From Balneolaceae bacterium (lineage in GTDB: Bacteria > Bacteroidota > Rhodothermia > Balneolales > Balneolaceae): 26,462 nucleotides of DNA. Under the pieces are notes generated by a model. It searched no databases. It was not told the DNA's origin and was given only the letters and a program-made list of their open reading frames with translations. The position numbers and the translations under genes are program-made. Location of the stretch: positions 1 through 26,462 of the forward strand of contig SLGL01000371.1 in assembly GCA_007123785.1 (NCBI GenBank), read 5' to 3'. Below are positions 1-7,386 of this stretch, piece by piece (the first letter of the stretch is position 1; each line of letters begins with the position of its first letter).

Positions 1-1436
1 ATTATATACACGATTTACACTCCTTTCTACCCGGTATTATTGTAGCCGCTGCCGGGCTTTTGGTGATTATGCTTGAAGCATTCAAGAAAGGAGCTCACCT
101 CAGTTACGGGGCAACCGTTGCAGGTCTTGGAATTGCATTTATTTTTTCCATTCAGGCGATGTTCGGTGATACAGGTACCGCTTTTTCCGGGATGATTGTT
201 CATGGAGGTACCGGTGCCTTTGGAATGATGATTGTTCTTCTTGGTGCTCTGTTCTGCGTATTTATTTCAAAAGATTATTTGCAGGATGCCGGACTTCTCA
301 ATGGTGAGGTTTACGGGATGCTACTGTTTGCCACCACCGGAATGCTGGGACTTGCCGTATCAAACGATCTGATCTCGTTTTTTGTGAGCCTCGAAACCAT
401 GTCGATCTGCCTCTATGTACTTGCCGGTTTGATTAAAACGGAAAAAATCGGGGCCGAAGCTGCTCTCAAGTATTTTTTACTGGGTGCTTTCTCTACCGGA
501 TTTTTGCTCTATGGAATTGCACTCATATATGGTGCAACCGGACAGACTAATCTGACAGAAGTGGCTGCTGCAGCCGAACCTACACTTCTCTTTTTTGCTG
601 GTTCTGCTCTCCTTCTTGTGGGTATTTTCTTCAAGATTGCGGCCGTTCCTTTCCATATGTGGACGCCCGATGTCTACCAGGGCACACCAACCACCCTCAC
701 CGCATTTATGGCCACAGCAGCAAAATCTGCCACATTTGTAGCTTTTATTCTGATTTTAACACGTATGCTCCCTGATACCGAAGCAGGAAACTGGACAAAC
801 GTGATCCAGGTAGTAGCGGTACTGACAATGATTATCGGAAATCTGATTGCACTTGCCCAGGATAATGTGAAGCGGATGCTGGCCTATTCCAGTATTGCTC
901 ATGCAGGCTATTTGATGGTAGGGCTTGCTGCCGGTACTGCTGCGGGTTACTCTGGCGTTCTCTACTACCTATTTGCATACACCCTCATGAATGTAGGTGC
1001 ATTTGGTGTGATTGCCTATTATGAACGTAACCACGGCCTCGATTTTACCGAGATTGACAGCTATGCCGGCCTTGGCTTTAAGATGCCAATTATGGGAGTG
1101 ATGTTATCTGTTTTTCTATTCTCACTTGCCGGAATCCCGCCGCTGGTAGGATTTGTGGGTAAGTATTATGTTTTCGCAGCCGCTGTACAAGCCGGGTTAA
1201 TTCCACTTGCCATTATTGGTGTACTGGCAAGTGCAGCAAGTGTCTATTATTACCTTAGGGTAATGGTATATCTCTACTTCAGGGAAGCTCACAAAGAATA
1301 CACTCTCAAGACACCCGGACTCCTGTTCAAATCCACACTTATATTGCTTGCGGTGCTCACCATTTATTACGGAATTGAACCTGTTCTGCCAACAACAGGA
1401 TTGATTGAGCTGATTACTTCCTATTACGCGGTTTGA
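1..1436 (+). CDS. nuoN: NADH-quinone oxidoreductase subunit N (5' end cut by the window edge)
   Basis: Proton-pumping membrane subunit of respiratory complex I (NuoN/ND2 family). The frame is open from base 3 and reads YIHDLHSFLPGIIVAAAGLL before the first start-like codon (TTG at 60), so the true start lies just left of the window and only a few residues are missing. The protein is almost entirely hydrophobic, with about 13-14 predicted membrane helices. Family signatures are visible: a lysine-bearing helix in ALKYFLLGAFSTG, HMWTPDVYQGTPT with the following AAKSATF helix, and VKRMLAYSSIAHAGY, which carries the antiporter-like lysine and histidine. The stop is TGA at 1434-1436. The neighbouring nuo genes, if present, must lie to the left, as the next gene is on the other strand. 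Identification is firm. Confidence 0.96.
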   Translation, partial: YIHDLHSFLPGIIVAAAGLLVIMLEAFKKGAHLSYGATVAGLGIAFIFSIQAMFGDTGTAFSGMIVHGGTGAFGMMIVLLGALFCVFISKDYLQDAGLLNGEVYGMLLFATTGMLGLAVSNDLISFFVSLETMSICLYVLAGLIKTEKIGAEAALKYFLLGAFSTGFLLYGIALIYGATGQTNLTEVAAAAEPTLLFFAGSALLLVGIFFKIAAVPFHMWTPDVYQGTPTTLTAFMATAAKSATFVAFILILTRMLPDTEAGNWTNVIQVVAVLTMIIGNLIALAQDNVKRMLAYSSIAHAGYLMVGLAAGTAAGYSGVLYYLFAYTLMNVGAFGVIAYYERNHGLDFTEIDSYAGLGFKMPIMGVMLSVFLFSLAGIPPLVGFVGKYYVFAAAVQAGLIPLAIIGVLASAASVYYYLRVMVYLYFREAHKEYTLKTPGLLFKSTLILLAVLTIYYGIEPVLPTTGLIELITSYYAV

Positions 1437-1480
1437 GTTGGATTAGCAATTTTTTCGAGTTGAATAAATTAGCGATCGGC

Positions 1481-2215
1481 TTAATGGTTATATTGATGGT
1501 AACGGCCATTTTTCCTGCCGCCTTTTTCAATTTTCGGATAGGTTCTGCGGGTACGGAACCATAGAGACTGAAAGTGCAATTTACACTCCTTCCAGAATTT
1601 AATAACGGGTACTGGGTGGTGGTATAACGTTTTTTTGATTCGTTTTTCCTGTAACCTGTCAATTTGATTTTTACGGTAAAATAGAGCAACAGGCATCTCA
1701 ATTTCGATTTTCATTATCTTATAAAATCCATAAGCTGTAAGAGAATGCCAGATGGTGTGAGTAAGGTCATGCCATAACTGAGAGAGTTCAAAAGCGGTGA
1801 TGTGGGGAATGTTAAAAATCAGTGCTATTCCAAATATCCAGATGTAGAGTTGATGTCTCTGGAAGTAACGGGTAATAAAACAGAGCACTGCAAACTGTCC
1901 GCCTATAACTATTACGGAATTGATGATTGGTTCGAAATATGCCATGATGGCGGTAACTATAATTACCGAGGGAACCAGAACCGAGCGGGGCATCAGGAAA
2001 CCTTTATAAAGAAAGTTCGCGATAATTACATTAAATATGAGAAAGATGAAAATAACGTCGGTTGAATGCCATATGCTATTTGCAGTCCAGTGGAATGCAG
2101 CACTTGAGAGGCCAAGGCCAATGAGGACAAGACCGGTTATGGGCCTCCTCCTTAAAATGAACAAGCCAACAATACTATAAAAAAGGCTTGATATTGCCGA
2201 TAATGGTTGCCACAT
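1481..2215 (-). CDS. CREST-superfamily membrane protein (ceramidase-like), 244 aa
   Basis: Predicted polytopic membrane protein with about six to seven helices (residues ~5-165) and a strongly basic, soluble C-terminal tail of about 75 residues. What suggests the family: SSAAFHWTANSIWHSTDV (S38, H42, D53) near the start and WHDLTHTIWH (H149, H153, H157) in the last helix. Serine, histidine and aspartate followed by HxxxH is the pattern of the CREST superfamily (alkaline ceramidases, Per1, PAQR receptors), thought to be metal-dependent membrane hydrolases. The substrate cannot be read from the sequence; a lipid amide is a guess. A TGA lies immediately upstream of the ATG, fixing the start. The gene is convergent with nuoN, with 44 bases between the stop codons. 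A frame at 1414-1701 on the same strand overlaps its tail and looks like a shadow. Confidence 0.75.
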   Translation of the reverse strand: MWQPLSAISSLFYSIVGLFILRRRPITGLVLIGLGLSSAAFHWTANSIWHSTDVIFIFLIFNVIIANFLYKGFLMPRSVLVPSVIIVTAIMAYFEPIINSVIVIGGQFAVLCFITRYFQRHQLYIWIFGIALIFNIPHITAFELSQLWHDLTHTIWHSLTAYGFYKIMKIEIEMPVALFYRKNQIDRLQEKRIKKTLYHHPVPVIKFWKECKLHFQSLWFRTRRTYPKIEKGGRKNGRYHQYNH

Positions 2216-2585
2216 TCAATGCAGATTGTGATTTACAATGACAGAGGACAGTCAAAAAGAAGAGTTTATTTTCTTTTTGTCAGACTGACCGAATTTTTAA
2301 TAATTCAGAGATTTTCAAGAATCTCTGCAGTAAGTGAGGATCGTTGTAATACAATTTTGTAACGAAAAAGAAACAGTTTGACGTATTGAATCCGGCCTGG
2401 AAATAAAAAAATTACCAGATAAATTTTATCAAAAATTGTGAATTGATGTATCGTTGACACAGAAAACATAAGTTGAATCTAAGATTGTCTTAAAAAAGAA
2501 CAATCCGTATCTTGTAAAGCTCTGTTATCGGCACAACGCACGATGACTGTTTCCAATTTTGGAAATCAACCTAAGAAAAAACAGA
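2216..2585. other. Divergent intergenic region between the CREST gene and rpsF
   Basis: No gene is visible in these 370 bases. The left part holds two hairpins: CAAAAAGAA (2253-2261) pairing with TTCTTTTTG (2271-2279), and CAGAGATT (2306-2313) pairing perfectly with AATCTCTG (2320-2327) across a six-base loop. The right part holds the likely promoter of the ribosomal protein operon. The hairpins lie upstream of that promoter but would be in the 5' leader of the minus-strand gene if its transcript starts beyond 2330. Confidence 0.5.
2454..2514 (+). promoter_or_regulatory. Candidate promoter(s) of the rpsF-rpsR-rplI operon
   Basis: Two overlapping candidates. TTGACA at 2454-2459 is followed by TAAGATTG at 2480-2487, and TTG at 2485-2487 is followed 20 bases later by TATCTTG at 2508-2514. 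Both resemble the Bacteroidota pattern of a TTG-type -33 box and a TAnnTTTG -7 box. The second would leave a 5' leader of about 65 bases before the rpsF ATG. I cannot choose between them from sequence alone. Confidence 0.4.
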
Positions 2586-2966
2586 ATGAAGAAAGATTTC
2601 TATGAAATGACCTGCATTCTGAATCCGGTTCTCGATGAAGAGAAGTTTTCAGAAATTGTAGCTCATGTAAATAAACTTATCGAAGACAACGGCGGTGAGA
2701 TCGTTGAAGTGGATGAATGGGGGGTGAAAAAACTTGCCTATGAAATTGAGAACAAGAGTACAGGTTACTATGTGAACCTATACTTTCATGCACCCGGTTC
2801 TTCAATCGAGGTGATAGAGAGAAACATGAGAATCCATGATGATATTATGAGATACCTCACACTCAAATATGATGCTAAAATGCTTCGCCATTTCGAGCTG
2901 AGGCAAAAAGGTGAAATCCCCACCATTTTTGAGGAAGAAACAGAAGAAACCACAGACGAAGATTAA
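2586..2966 (+). CDS. rpsF: 30S ribosomal protein bS6
   Basis: Small-subunit ribosomal protein S6, which binds 16S rRNA together with bS18. The product begins MKKDFYEMTCILNPVLDE and contains the characteristic GEIVEVDEWGVKKLAYEI strand-turn and the later GYYVNLYFHAP strand. An acidic tail (TIFEEETEETTDED) closes it at 126 residues. The frame can be extended nine codons upstream to a TTG at 2559, but the ATG at 2586 matches family N-termini, so I use it. There is no clear Shine-Dalgarno; the upstream bases are A-rich, as is common in Bacteroidota. First gene of the rpsF-rpsR-rplI operon, 14 bases before rpsR. No ssb or priB gene lies between them. Confidence 0.97.
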   Translation: MKKDFYEMTCILNPVLDEEKFSEIVAHVNKLIEDNGGEIVEVDEWGVKKLAYEIENKSTGYYVNLYFHAPGSSIEVIERNMRIHDDIMRYLTLKYDAKMLRHFELRQKGEIPTIFEEETEETTDED

Positions 2967-2980
2967 GAGGCATATTAATT

Positions 2981-3232
2981 ATGATTAACAATCCATCACA
3001 CCCCAAAAAAGGACATCTGAAAAGCAAGGACTGCAAATTTACAAAGTCCGGCATCGAGTATATTGATTACAAACAAACCGATATTCTTGATCGATTTATT
3101 AACGACCAGGGTAAAATTTTACCCAGACGTGTAACTGGCAACAGTGCCCGGCACCAGCGTCAGCTCTCAACCGCAGTTAAAAGAGCACGTTTTCTCGCCC
3201 TGATACCATACGTAACAGAAAATCTGAGATAA
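2981..3232 (+). CDS. rpsR: 30S ribosomal protein bS18
   Basis: Small-subunit protein S18, the partner of bS6 in the platform of the 30S subunit. The 83-residue product shows the family core: IDYKQTDILDRFINDQGKI, then LPRRVTGNSARHQRQLSTA and VKRARFLALIPYV at the C-terminus. The length is normal. It sits 14 bases after rpsF and 10 bases before rplI, as expected for one transcript. Confidence 0.97.
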   Translation: MINNPSHPKKGHLKSKDCKFTKSGIEYIDYKQTDILDRFINDQGKILPRRVTGNSARHQRQLSTAVKRARFLALIPYVTENLR

Positions 3233-3242
3233 GGTATATATT

Positions 3243-3689
3243 ATGAAAGTTATACTAAAAGAAAATGTAGAAAAACTTGGTGAAGCCGGTGATCTTGTTG
3301 ATGTGAAGCCCGGTTTTGGCCGTAACTACCTGATACCCCAGGCCAAGGCAATAATGGCAACAGAAGGAGCCATTCGCCATCATGAAAAAATGAAACGCGA
3401 TGCCGAACTGAGAGCTGAGCTAACTGTTGAAGCAGCTAAAGAGCTGGCGCAACAACTTGAGGCAACCTCCGTTACCATTCCGGTTACTGTCGGTGAAGAT
3501 GATAAGATTCATGGAACCGTTACAAATATTCAAATAGCGGAAGCTCTTGAAGACAGAGAAATTCTGATTGACCGTCGAAAGATTTCCATTGATCAGGATA
3601 TTAAAACTCTTGGTGAATACACTGCTACCATCGACTTGATGGGAGACCTGAAACCTCAGGTGAAAGTCTGGGTCGTGAAAGAGGATTAA
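3243..3689 (+). CDS. rplI: 50S ribosomal protein bL9
   Basis: Large-subunit protein L9, which reaches from the L1 stalk region toward neighbouring ribosomes. The 148-residue product starts MKVILKENVEKLGEAGDLV and contains the signature GFGRNYLIPQAKAIMAT. A long connecting helix (residues ~45-75) and the C-terminal domain (TIPVTVGEDDKIHGTVT onward) follow. It is the last ribosomal gene of the operon. dsbD begins 65 bases later on the same strand with no obvious terminator between, so read-through is possible. Confidence 0.97.
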   Translation: MKVILKENVEKLGEAGDLVDVKPGFGRNYLIPQAKAIMATEGAIRHHEKMKRDAELRAELTVEAAKELAQQLEATSVTIPVTVGEDDKIHGTVTNIQIAEALEDREILIDRRKISIDQDIKTLGEYTATIDLMGDLKPQVKVWVVKED

Positions 3690-3754
3690 GCGTCACTCAG
3701 AACTGTCAATCACGTAAAAAGAAAGAGTAGAAAACGCTCATTCCATTTTTTAAA

Positions 3755-5692
3755 ATGAAAAAATCAGGTATTGTGTTGGGGATTGCGCTATGGGCGTTAT
3801 CCCCATTTTTTGTTTACGGGCAGTTGCTGGATCCTGTTGATTATTCAATTAAAGAGGTGCCGGAAATTGTGCCTGCAGGAGAGGTATTCAATGTTATAAT
3901 TGAAACCACTATCGATGGAGAATGGTACCTTTATTCTATCCACAATGATCCTGATGCCGGCCCATATCCAACACGCTTTTCTTCTCCTTCAGCAGATATG
4001 GCCATAGCCGGAGTTATATCCGAGTCAGAAGCTGAAATCAAATTCGACCCCAATTTCGACACTGAACTTGGTATGCATTCCGGCAGTGTCGAGTTTACAA
4101 TTCCTATTGCTTTTCGGAGTGAACTTCAGGGTACACAAACAATTCTGCTTGAGGTGCTTTATCAGGTTTGTGACGATCGCTCCTGCCTGCCTCCTAAAAC
4201 AAAAGAGATTGAGGCTCAAGTTGTATTAGAAGGCATTGCAGATAATCCGTTTGAAGACTTTCCTGACGAAGGGGAGGAAGTGGCTGTTGCTGGCCAGGAA
4301 GAAACATATGAGCTAACCAGTGATGCAGGAGCCACATCCGATAATGTATGGGCATTTATCTGGCTGGCAATTACTGCAGGATTCGCCGCTTTACTCACGC
4401 CTTGTGTATTTCCGCTGATTCCACTTGTAGTATCCTATTTTTCGAACCAGGGAGAAGGAAAATCCCGAACCAAATGGGCTCAAGCCATTATTTTTGGCCT
4501 CTCCATCGTATTAATATTTACAGCTATAGGCGCTCTTCTTGCTCTCATTCTGGGAGTGGCTGGTGTAAGCCAGTTTGCCTCTAATCCTTGGGTCAATCTC
4601 ATTATCGGCCTGATGTTTGTTGTATTCGGAGTTAGCATGCTCGGAATGTTCGAGCTAAGACTTCCCTATCAGCTCACAAACTGGCTCAATCAGAAAAGCA
4701 ATGAAGGGGGTGGGGTAATCGGAACACTTTTTATGGGCTTTACTATCAGTGCAGTTTCGTTTTCCTGCACAGCCCCTTTTGTAGGTGCCATACTCGCCGC
4801 TACAACAGGCGGGGAATGGTTCTACCCGATTCTTGGTATGCTGGGCTTCTCAGCAGCATTTGCAAGCCCTTTTGTGCTGTTTGCCATGTTTCCCGGTTAT
4901 CTCGAATCACTCCCGAAAAGCGGTTCATGGATGAATGTTGTAAAAGTACTGCTCGGTTTTATCATACTTGCTGCAGCGGTTAAGTTTCTTTCAAATGCTG
5001 ATATTATTTGGGAGTGGGGTATTATCACACGTCCTTTAGGAATCGCTATCTGGATAACACTTTTTTTCCTTGCCGGATTATATGTAATCGGTTCATATGC
5101 ACTTCACGGAGAAGAGCGGCCGAAATATATTACCACCGGCCGTTTGCTGATTGCCATACCATTTTTTCTATTCAGTTTTTACCTGATACCCGGTTTGCTT
5201 GGGGCATCCATGGGGATTTGGGATGCCTGGCTTCCTGCGCGTCAGGCAACGGATGTTAGTGTGGTAAGTGCTATTGGAACGTCCGGAGGAGCTGGTGTAA
5301 CAGCTGATTCATGGTCTGATAACTACGAAAAGTCGGTTGAAACAGGGATTGCCAGTGACAGGCCTGTATTTATAGATTTTACAGGTTATACCTGTACGAA
5401 TTGCCGGGCCATGGAAAGCACGGTTTTCCCAAGGCAAAATATTGTAGAAAGATTCGAGCAGATGGAGAAGGTAAAACTCTATACCGATGGGGGACAAAAT
5501 GCCTCTGAAAATCAAAAGTTTCAGTTTGAGTTAACAGGCACTCTTGCTCTTCCCACTTACGCAATTATAGATCCTCATACTGGTAATGTTTTAGACCAGT
5601 TGATAGGATTTACACGCGCACCGGATTTCGAAAAATTTCTCGATCGCGGCCTTGAACGTTATCAAAGAGCTCAGGCTCGCAGGCAAAGTTGA
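3755..5692 (+). CDS. dsbD: Thiol:disulfide interchange protein DsbD (protein-disulfide reductase)
   Basis: Carries electrons from cytoplasmic thioredoxin across the inner membrane to periplasmic thiol proteins. The 645 residues show all three parts. A signal peptide (1-22) leads into an N-terminal periplasmic domain with a CX4C pair (C139, C144 in YQVCDDRSCLPP). The membrane domain (~198-490) has its two redox cysteines, C217 in LLTPCVFPLIPL and C338 in SFSCTAPF. A C-terminal thioredoxin-like domain has CTNC (C547, C550). All six expected redox cysteines are present, so it should be active. It follows rplI by 65 bases, and a 370-base gap separates it from the next gene. The link to the ribosomal operon is positional only. 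Confidence 0.95.
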   Translation: MKKSGIVLGIALWALSPFFVYGQLLDPVDYSIKEVPEIVPAGEVFNVIIETTIDGEWYLYSIHNDPDAGPYPTRFSSPSADMAIAGVISESEAEIKFDPNFDTELGMHSGSVEFTIPIAFRSELQGTQTILLEVLYQVCDDRSCLPPKTKEIEAQVVLEGIADNPFEDFPDEGEEVAVAGQEETYELTSDAGATSDNVWAFIWLAITAGFAALLTPCVFPLIPLVVSYFSNQGEGKSRTKWAQAIIFGLSIVLIFTAIGALLALILGVAGVSQFASNPWVNLIIGLMFVVFGVSMLGMFELRLPYQLTNWLNQKSNEGGGVIGTLFMGFTISAVSFSCTAPFVGAILAATTGGEWFYPILGMLGFSAAFASPFVLFAMFPGYLESLPKSGSWMNVVKVLLGFIILAAAVKFLSNADIIWEWGIITRPLGIAIWITLFFLAGLYVIGSYALHGEERPKYITTGRLLIAIPFFLFSFYLIPGLLGASMGIWDAWLPARQATDVSVVSAIGTSGGAGVTADSWSDNYEKSVETGIASDRPVFIDFTGYTCTNCRAMESTVFPRQNIVERFEQMEKVKLYTDGGQNASENQKFQFELTGTLALPTYAIIDPHTGNVLDQLIGFTRAPDFEKFLDRGLERYQRAQARRQS

Positions 5693-5945
5693 TACGTTTG
5701 CAATAGTTTTCATGACTTTCTTTTTAATTTAACATTGGCAATCAATGTGACTTGTCAGGGTTCAATAAATCTTGTCATGATAAATTGTTCAGGAGATTAA
5801 AATTATCGTAAGACAGGTATTTGTAATTGCTAAATTAATGACTATATTTTTCAGTTCAAATCTCCACATAAAATCTCTCCGTTGAAATTTGAAAACAATG
5901 ATAAAACAGACGGGGAAACCAAGAGATTATAAAAACAAAAAAAAA

Positions 5946-6003
5946 TTATTTGCAACGCAATAAAAAAAATATTCGCTTTAAGGCGAAAATATATTGCAAA
6001 TAA
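5946..6003. repeat. Nested inverted repeat upstream of the OmpA-like gene
   Basis: TTATTTGCAA at 5946-5955 and TTGCAAATAA at 5994-6003 are perfect 10-base inverted copies 38 bases apart. Centred between them is a near-palindrome with arms TTCGC (5972-5976) and GCGAA (5983-5987). The right arm overlaps the TTG of the candidate promoter, so it could be an operator or an RNA/DNA cruciform. Read directly from sequence; the function is unknown. Confidence 0.6.
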
Positions 6004-6022
6004 ATGCTTCTTTTTAGATTTT
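5994..6022 (+). promoter_or_regulatory. Candidate promoter of the OmpA-like lipoprotein gene
   Basis: TTG (5994-5996), an 18-base spacer, then TAGATTTT (6015-6022), one mismatch from TAnnTTTG. This would put transcription start near 6029 and give a leader of about 34 bases. The TTG lies in the right arm of the inverted repeat. Confidence 0.4.
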
Positions 6023-6062
6023 CACCTTTTCATGTTCAAATCATAAAAATTTAATACGCTCT

Positions 6063-6605
6063 ATGACTATTACACTGAATAAATTTACAATTATACTCTT
6101 TTTTCTGTCAGTTGGTCTTATTTTCAGTTCGTGCCGTACGGCCGAAGAAATTGTAGAACCCGAGCCGGAAGAAACCGCAGAGGCTACAGTTGAGGATGAG
6201 GATGATTGGGAAGTAGAAGAAGAGGAAGAAGTAGAAGAAGCAGTTGAAGAACTGCATACGATCAACTTCGACTTCGACAGGTACACCATCAGAGACCGTG
6301 ATGCACGATTACTCGCTGAGAACATAGAAGTTCTTAGAGACAATCCTAACACACGTGTCCGTGTTGATGCATACACTGATCATGTTGGTGGCGATCAGTA
6401 TAACCTCCGCCTTAGTTTGAGGCGTGCGGCTGCTGTAGTTGATTTTTACAAGCAGAACGGAATTGAGGAAGGTAGAATTGAATCACGCGGTCTTGGCAAA
6501 GCACCGGTTCCATGCGCAGAAGCTGAGATGGACACCCATTCACCGGGCTGTGAGAAAAATCGAAGGGCGGAATCTCATCCGCTGGGTGCTTCAGCATCAC
6601 GATAA
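6063..6605 (+). CDS. OmpA/Pal-family peptidoglycan-binding outer-membrane lipoprotein
   Basis: Links the outer membrane to the cell wall. The N-terminal signal ends in a lipobox, LIFSSC, with C24 as the lipidated residue. A very acidic linker follows (residues ~27-63, mostly Glu and Asp), then an OmpA_C domain (65-170). This has the TD of VRVDAYTDHVGG (D106), an LSLRRAAAVV helix (R121) and a closing NRRAE (166-170); the aspartate and arginine are the usual diaminopimelate-binding residues. An insertion just before NRRAE holds two cysteines (C151, C163) that could form a disulfide. At 180 residues it is close to Pal in size. No tol genes are adjacent, so I leave the symbol blank. It is a single-gene transcript, with its own leader and a strong terminator. 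Confidence 0.9.
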   Translation: MTITLNKFTIILFFLSVGLIFSSCRTAEEIVEPEPEETAEATVEDEDDWEVEEEEEVEEAVEELHTINFDFDRYTIRDRDARLLAENIEVLRDNPNTRVRVDAYTDHVGGDQYNLRLSLRRAAAVVDFYKQNGIEEGRIESRGLGKAPVPCAEAEMDTHSPGCEKNRRAESHPLGASASR

Positions 6606-6620
6606 TTTCTTAAGTTTATA

Positions 6621-6656
6621 AAAAACGCATCTCAAATAAGAGATGCGTTTTTTTTT
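6621..6656 (+). terminator. Rho-independent terminator of the OmpA-like gene
   Basis: AACGCATCTC (6624-6633), loop AAATAA, GAGATGCGTT (6640-6649): a perfect 10-base-pair stem, extendable by A-T pairs, running straight into a T tract. It begins 15 bases after the stop codon. Confidence 0.93.
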
Positions 6657-7386
6657 GCATAAATAAATCTCTTTTCGGGAAGCAGCCAGATTACGCAGCA
6701 GTCGCATATGCACCCGTCAATTGTATTCTATTTATCTATAATGAAAATCAGATTCAGAAATTTTATAAAGCACCTGTATTTACTGATCTATATCGACCGA
6801 TGGTGAAAAAATATATCTGCAGAATGCTGAACCAGATTTCTCACGAAGAGATTTATTCCTCAGCAAGGCATTGCTAGACTGGCCACAATGTTAAAACTTC
6901 AAAGGCCAGGCGAAGTATTTTACAGGCTTGATCTCCGCAGCTTTATGCAAAAGAGAGCCATTAAAGCTTCAACGAAGTTGAGAGGAAAATGTCGCAGAAA
7001 AACAGTGTGTTTCATTTGAAGATCCCAGACTTGAACCATAAAGTATGTTATATCTAAATATCAAACTTCATTTAATGTATTTACTGTAGAAAATTTGGGC
7101 TAACATCATGAAATATTATTCATAAATACCGTCATTCATTTTCATTTTTTCAAAAAATTACCTGATTTGGGGTAATTTTCAAGAAAAATCAATAATCAGT
7201 TTGGCACTTAGTGTTCTCATCTGATATATTCCACAAGAAACTTTTTAACTTGCTGAATGACAGATCATCCTATTTATTTTCATAATATTAAATAATAAGT
7301 TGATATTTTGACTTTATGGTACAAATGATCTATCATTTTGCTTGAAAATTTAAGCTCATAACCAAAACATAACGCGGAGTAAACGT
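6657..7386. other. Long gene-free gap before exbB
   Basis: About 730 bases with no credible gene on either strand. The longest ATG frame I found by eye is 43 codons (6888-7019) with nothing recognisable in its product. An AAAATTACC (7154-7162) / GGTAATTTT (7171-7179) hairpin is present; read on the minus strand it runs into Ts. The region at 6800-7020 is somewhat richer in GC than the strongly AT-rich 7060-7380, which may mark a decayed gene, but I could not identify one. The exbB promoter is at the right end. Confidence 0.5.
7306..7340 (+). promoter_or_regulatory. Candidate promoter of the exbB cluster
   Basis: TTTTG (7306-7310) and TATCATTTTG (7331-7340), separated by 20 bases, resemble the Bacteroidota -33/-7 pattern. 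The same ten bases TATCATTTTG occur at 22765-22774, upstream of the TonB-like gene. Confidence 0.4.

Larger units (their letters stand above)
5693..6062. other. Gene-free, AT-rich leader region upstream of the OmpA-like lipoprotein
   Basis: No coding frame of note in 370 bases. The left two thirds show nothing I can name. The right third (5946-6022) carries the nested inverted repeat and candidate promoter listed separately. No convincing terminator for dsbD was found at its left end. Confidence 0.5.

Noticed and set aside
60..62. TTG at 60 as the start of nuoN
   Set aside because: The frame is open back to base 3 and encodes a fitting NuoN N-terminus, so this is only the first start-like codon inside a truncated gene.
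1414..1701. 95-codon minus-strand frame at the end of nuoN
   Set aside because: Overlaps the tail of the better-supported CREST gene in another frame and has no recognisable domain.
2559..2585. Nine-codon N-terminal extension of rpsF from a TTG
   Set aside because: bS6 proteins begin at the MKK(D)FYE-type start encoded at 2586; the extension has no family match.
2981..3689. Missing ssb/priB in the rpsF operon as an anomaly
   Set aside because: The rpsF-rpsR-rplI order without ssb or priB is common outside some lineages, so it is not unusual here.
6041..6376. 111-codon frame antisense to the OmpA-like gene
   Set aside because: Its long Ser/Thr runs are simply the complement of the Glu/Asp-rich linker; no start context or family features.
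6888..7019. 43-codon ATG frame in the gap before exbB
   Set aside because: Too short, no similarity I recognise, no ribosome-binding site; expected by chance in a gap of this size.
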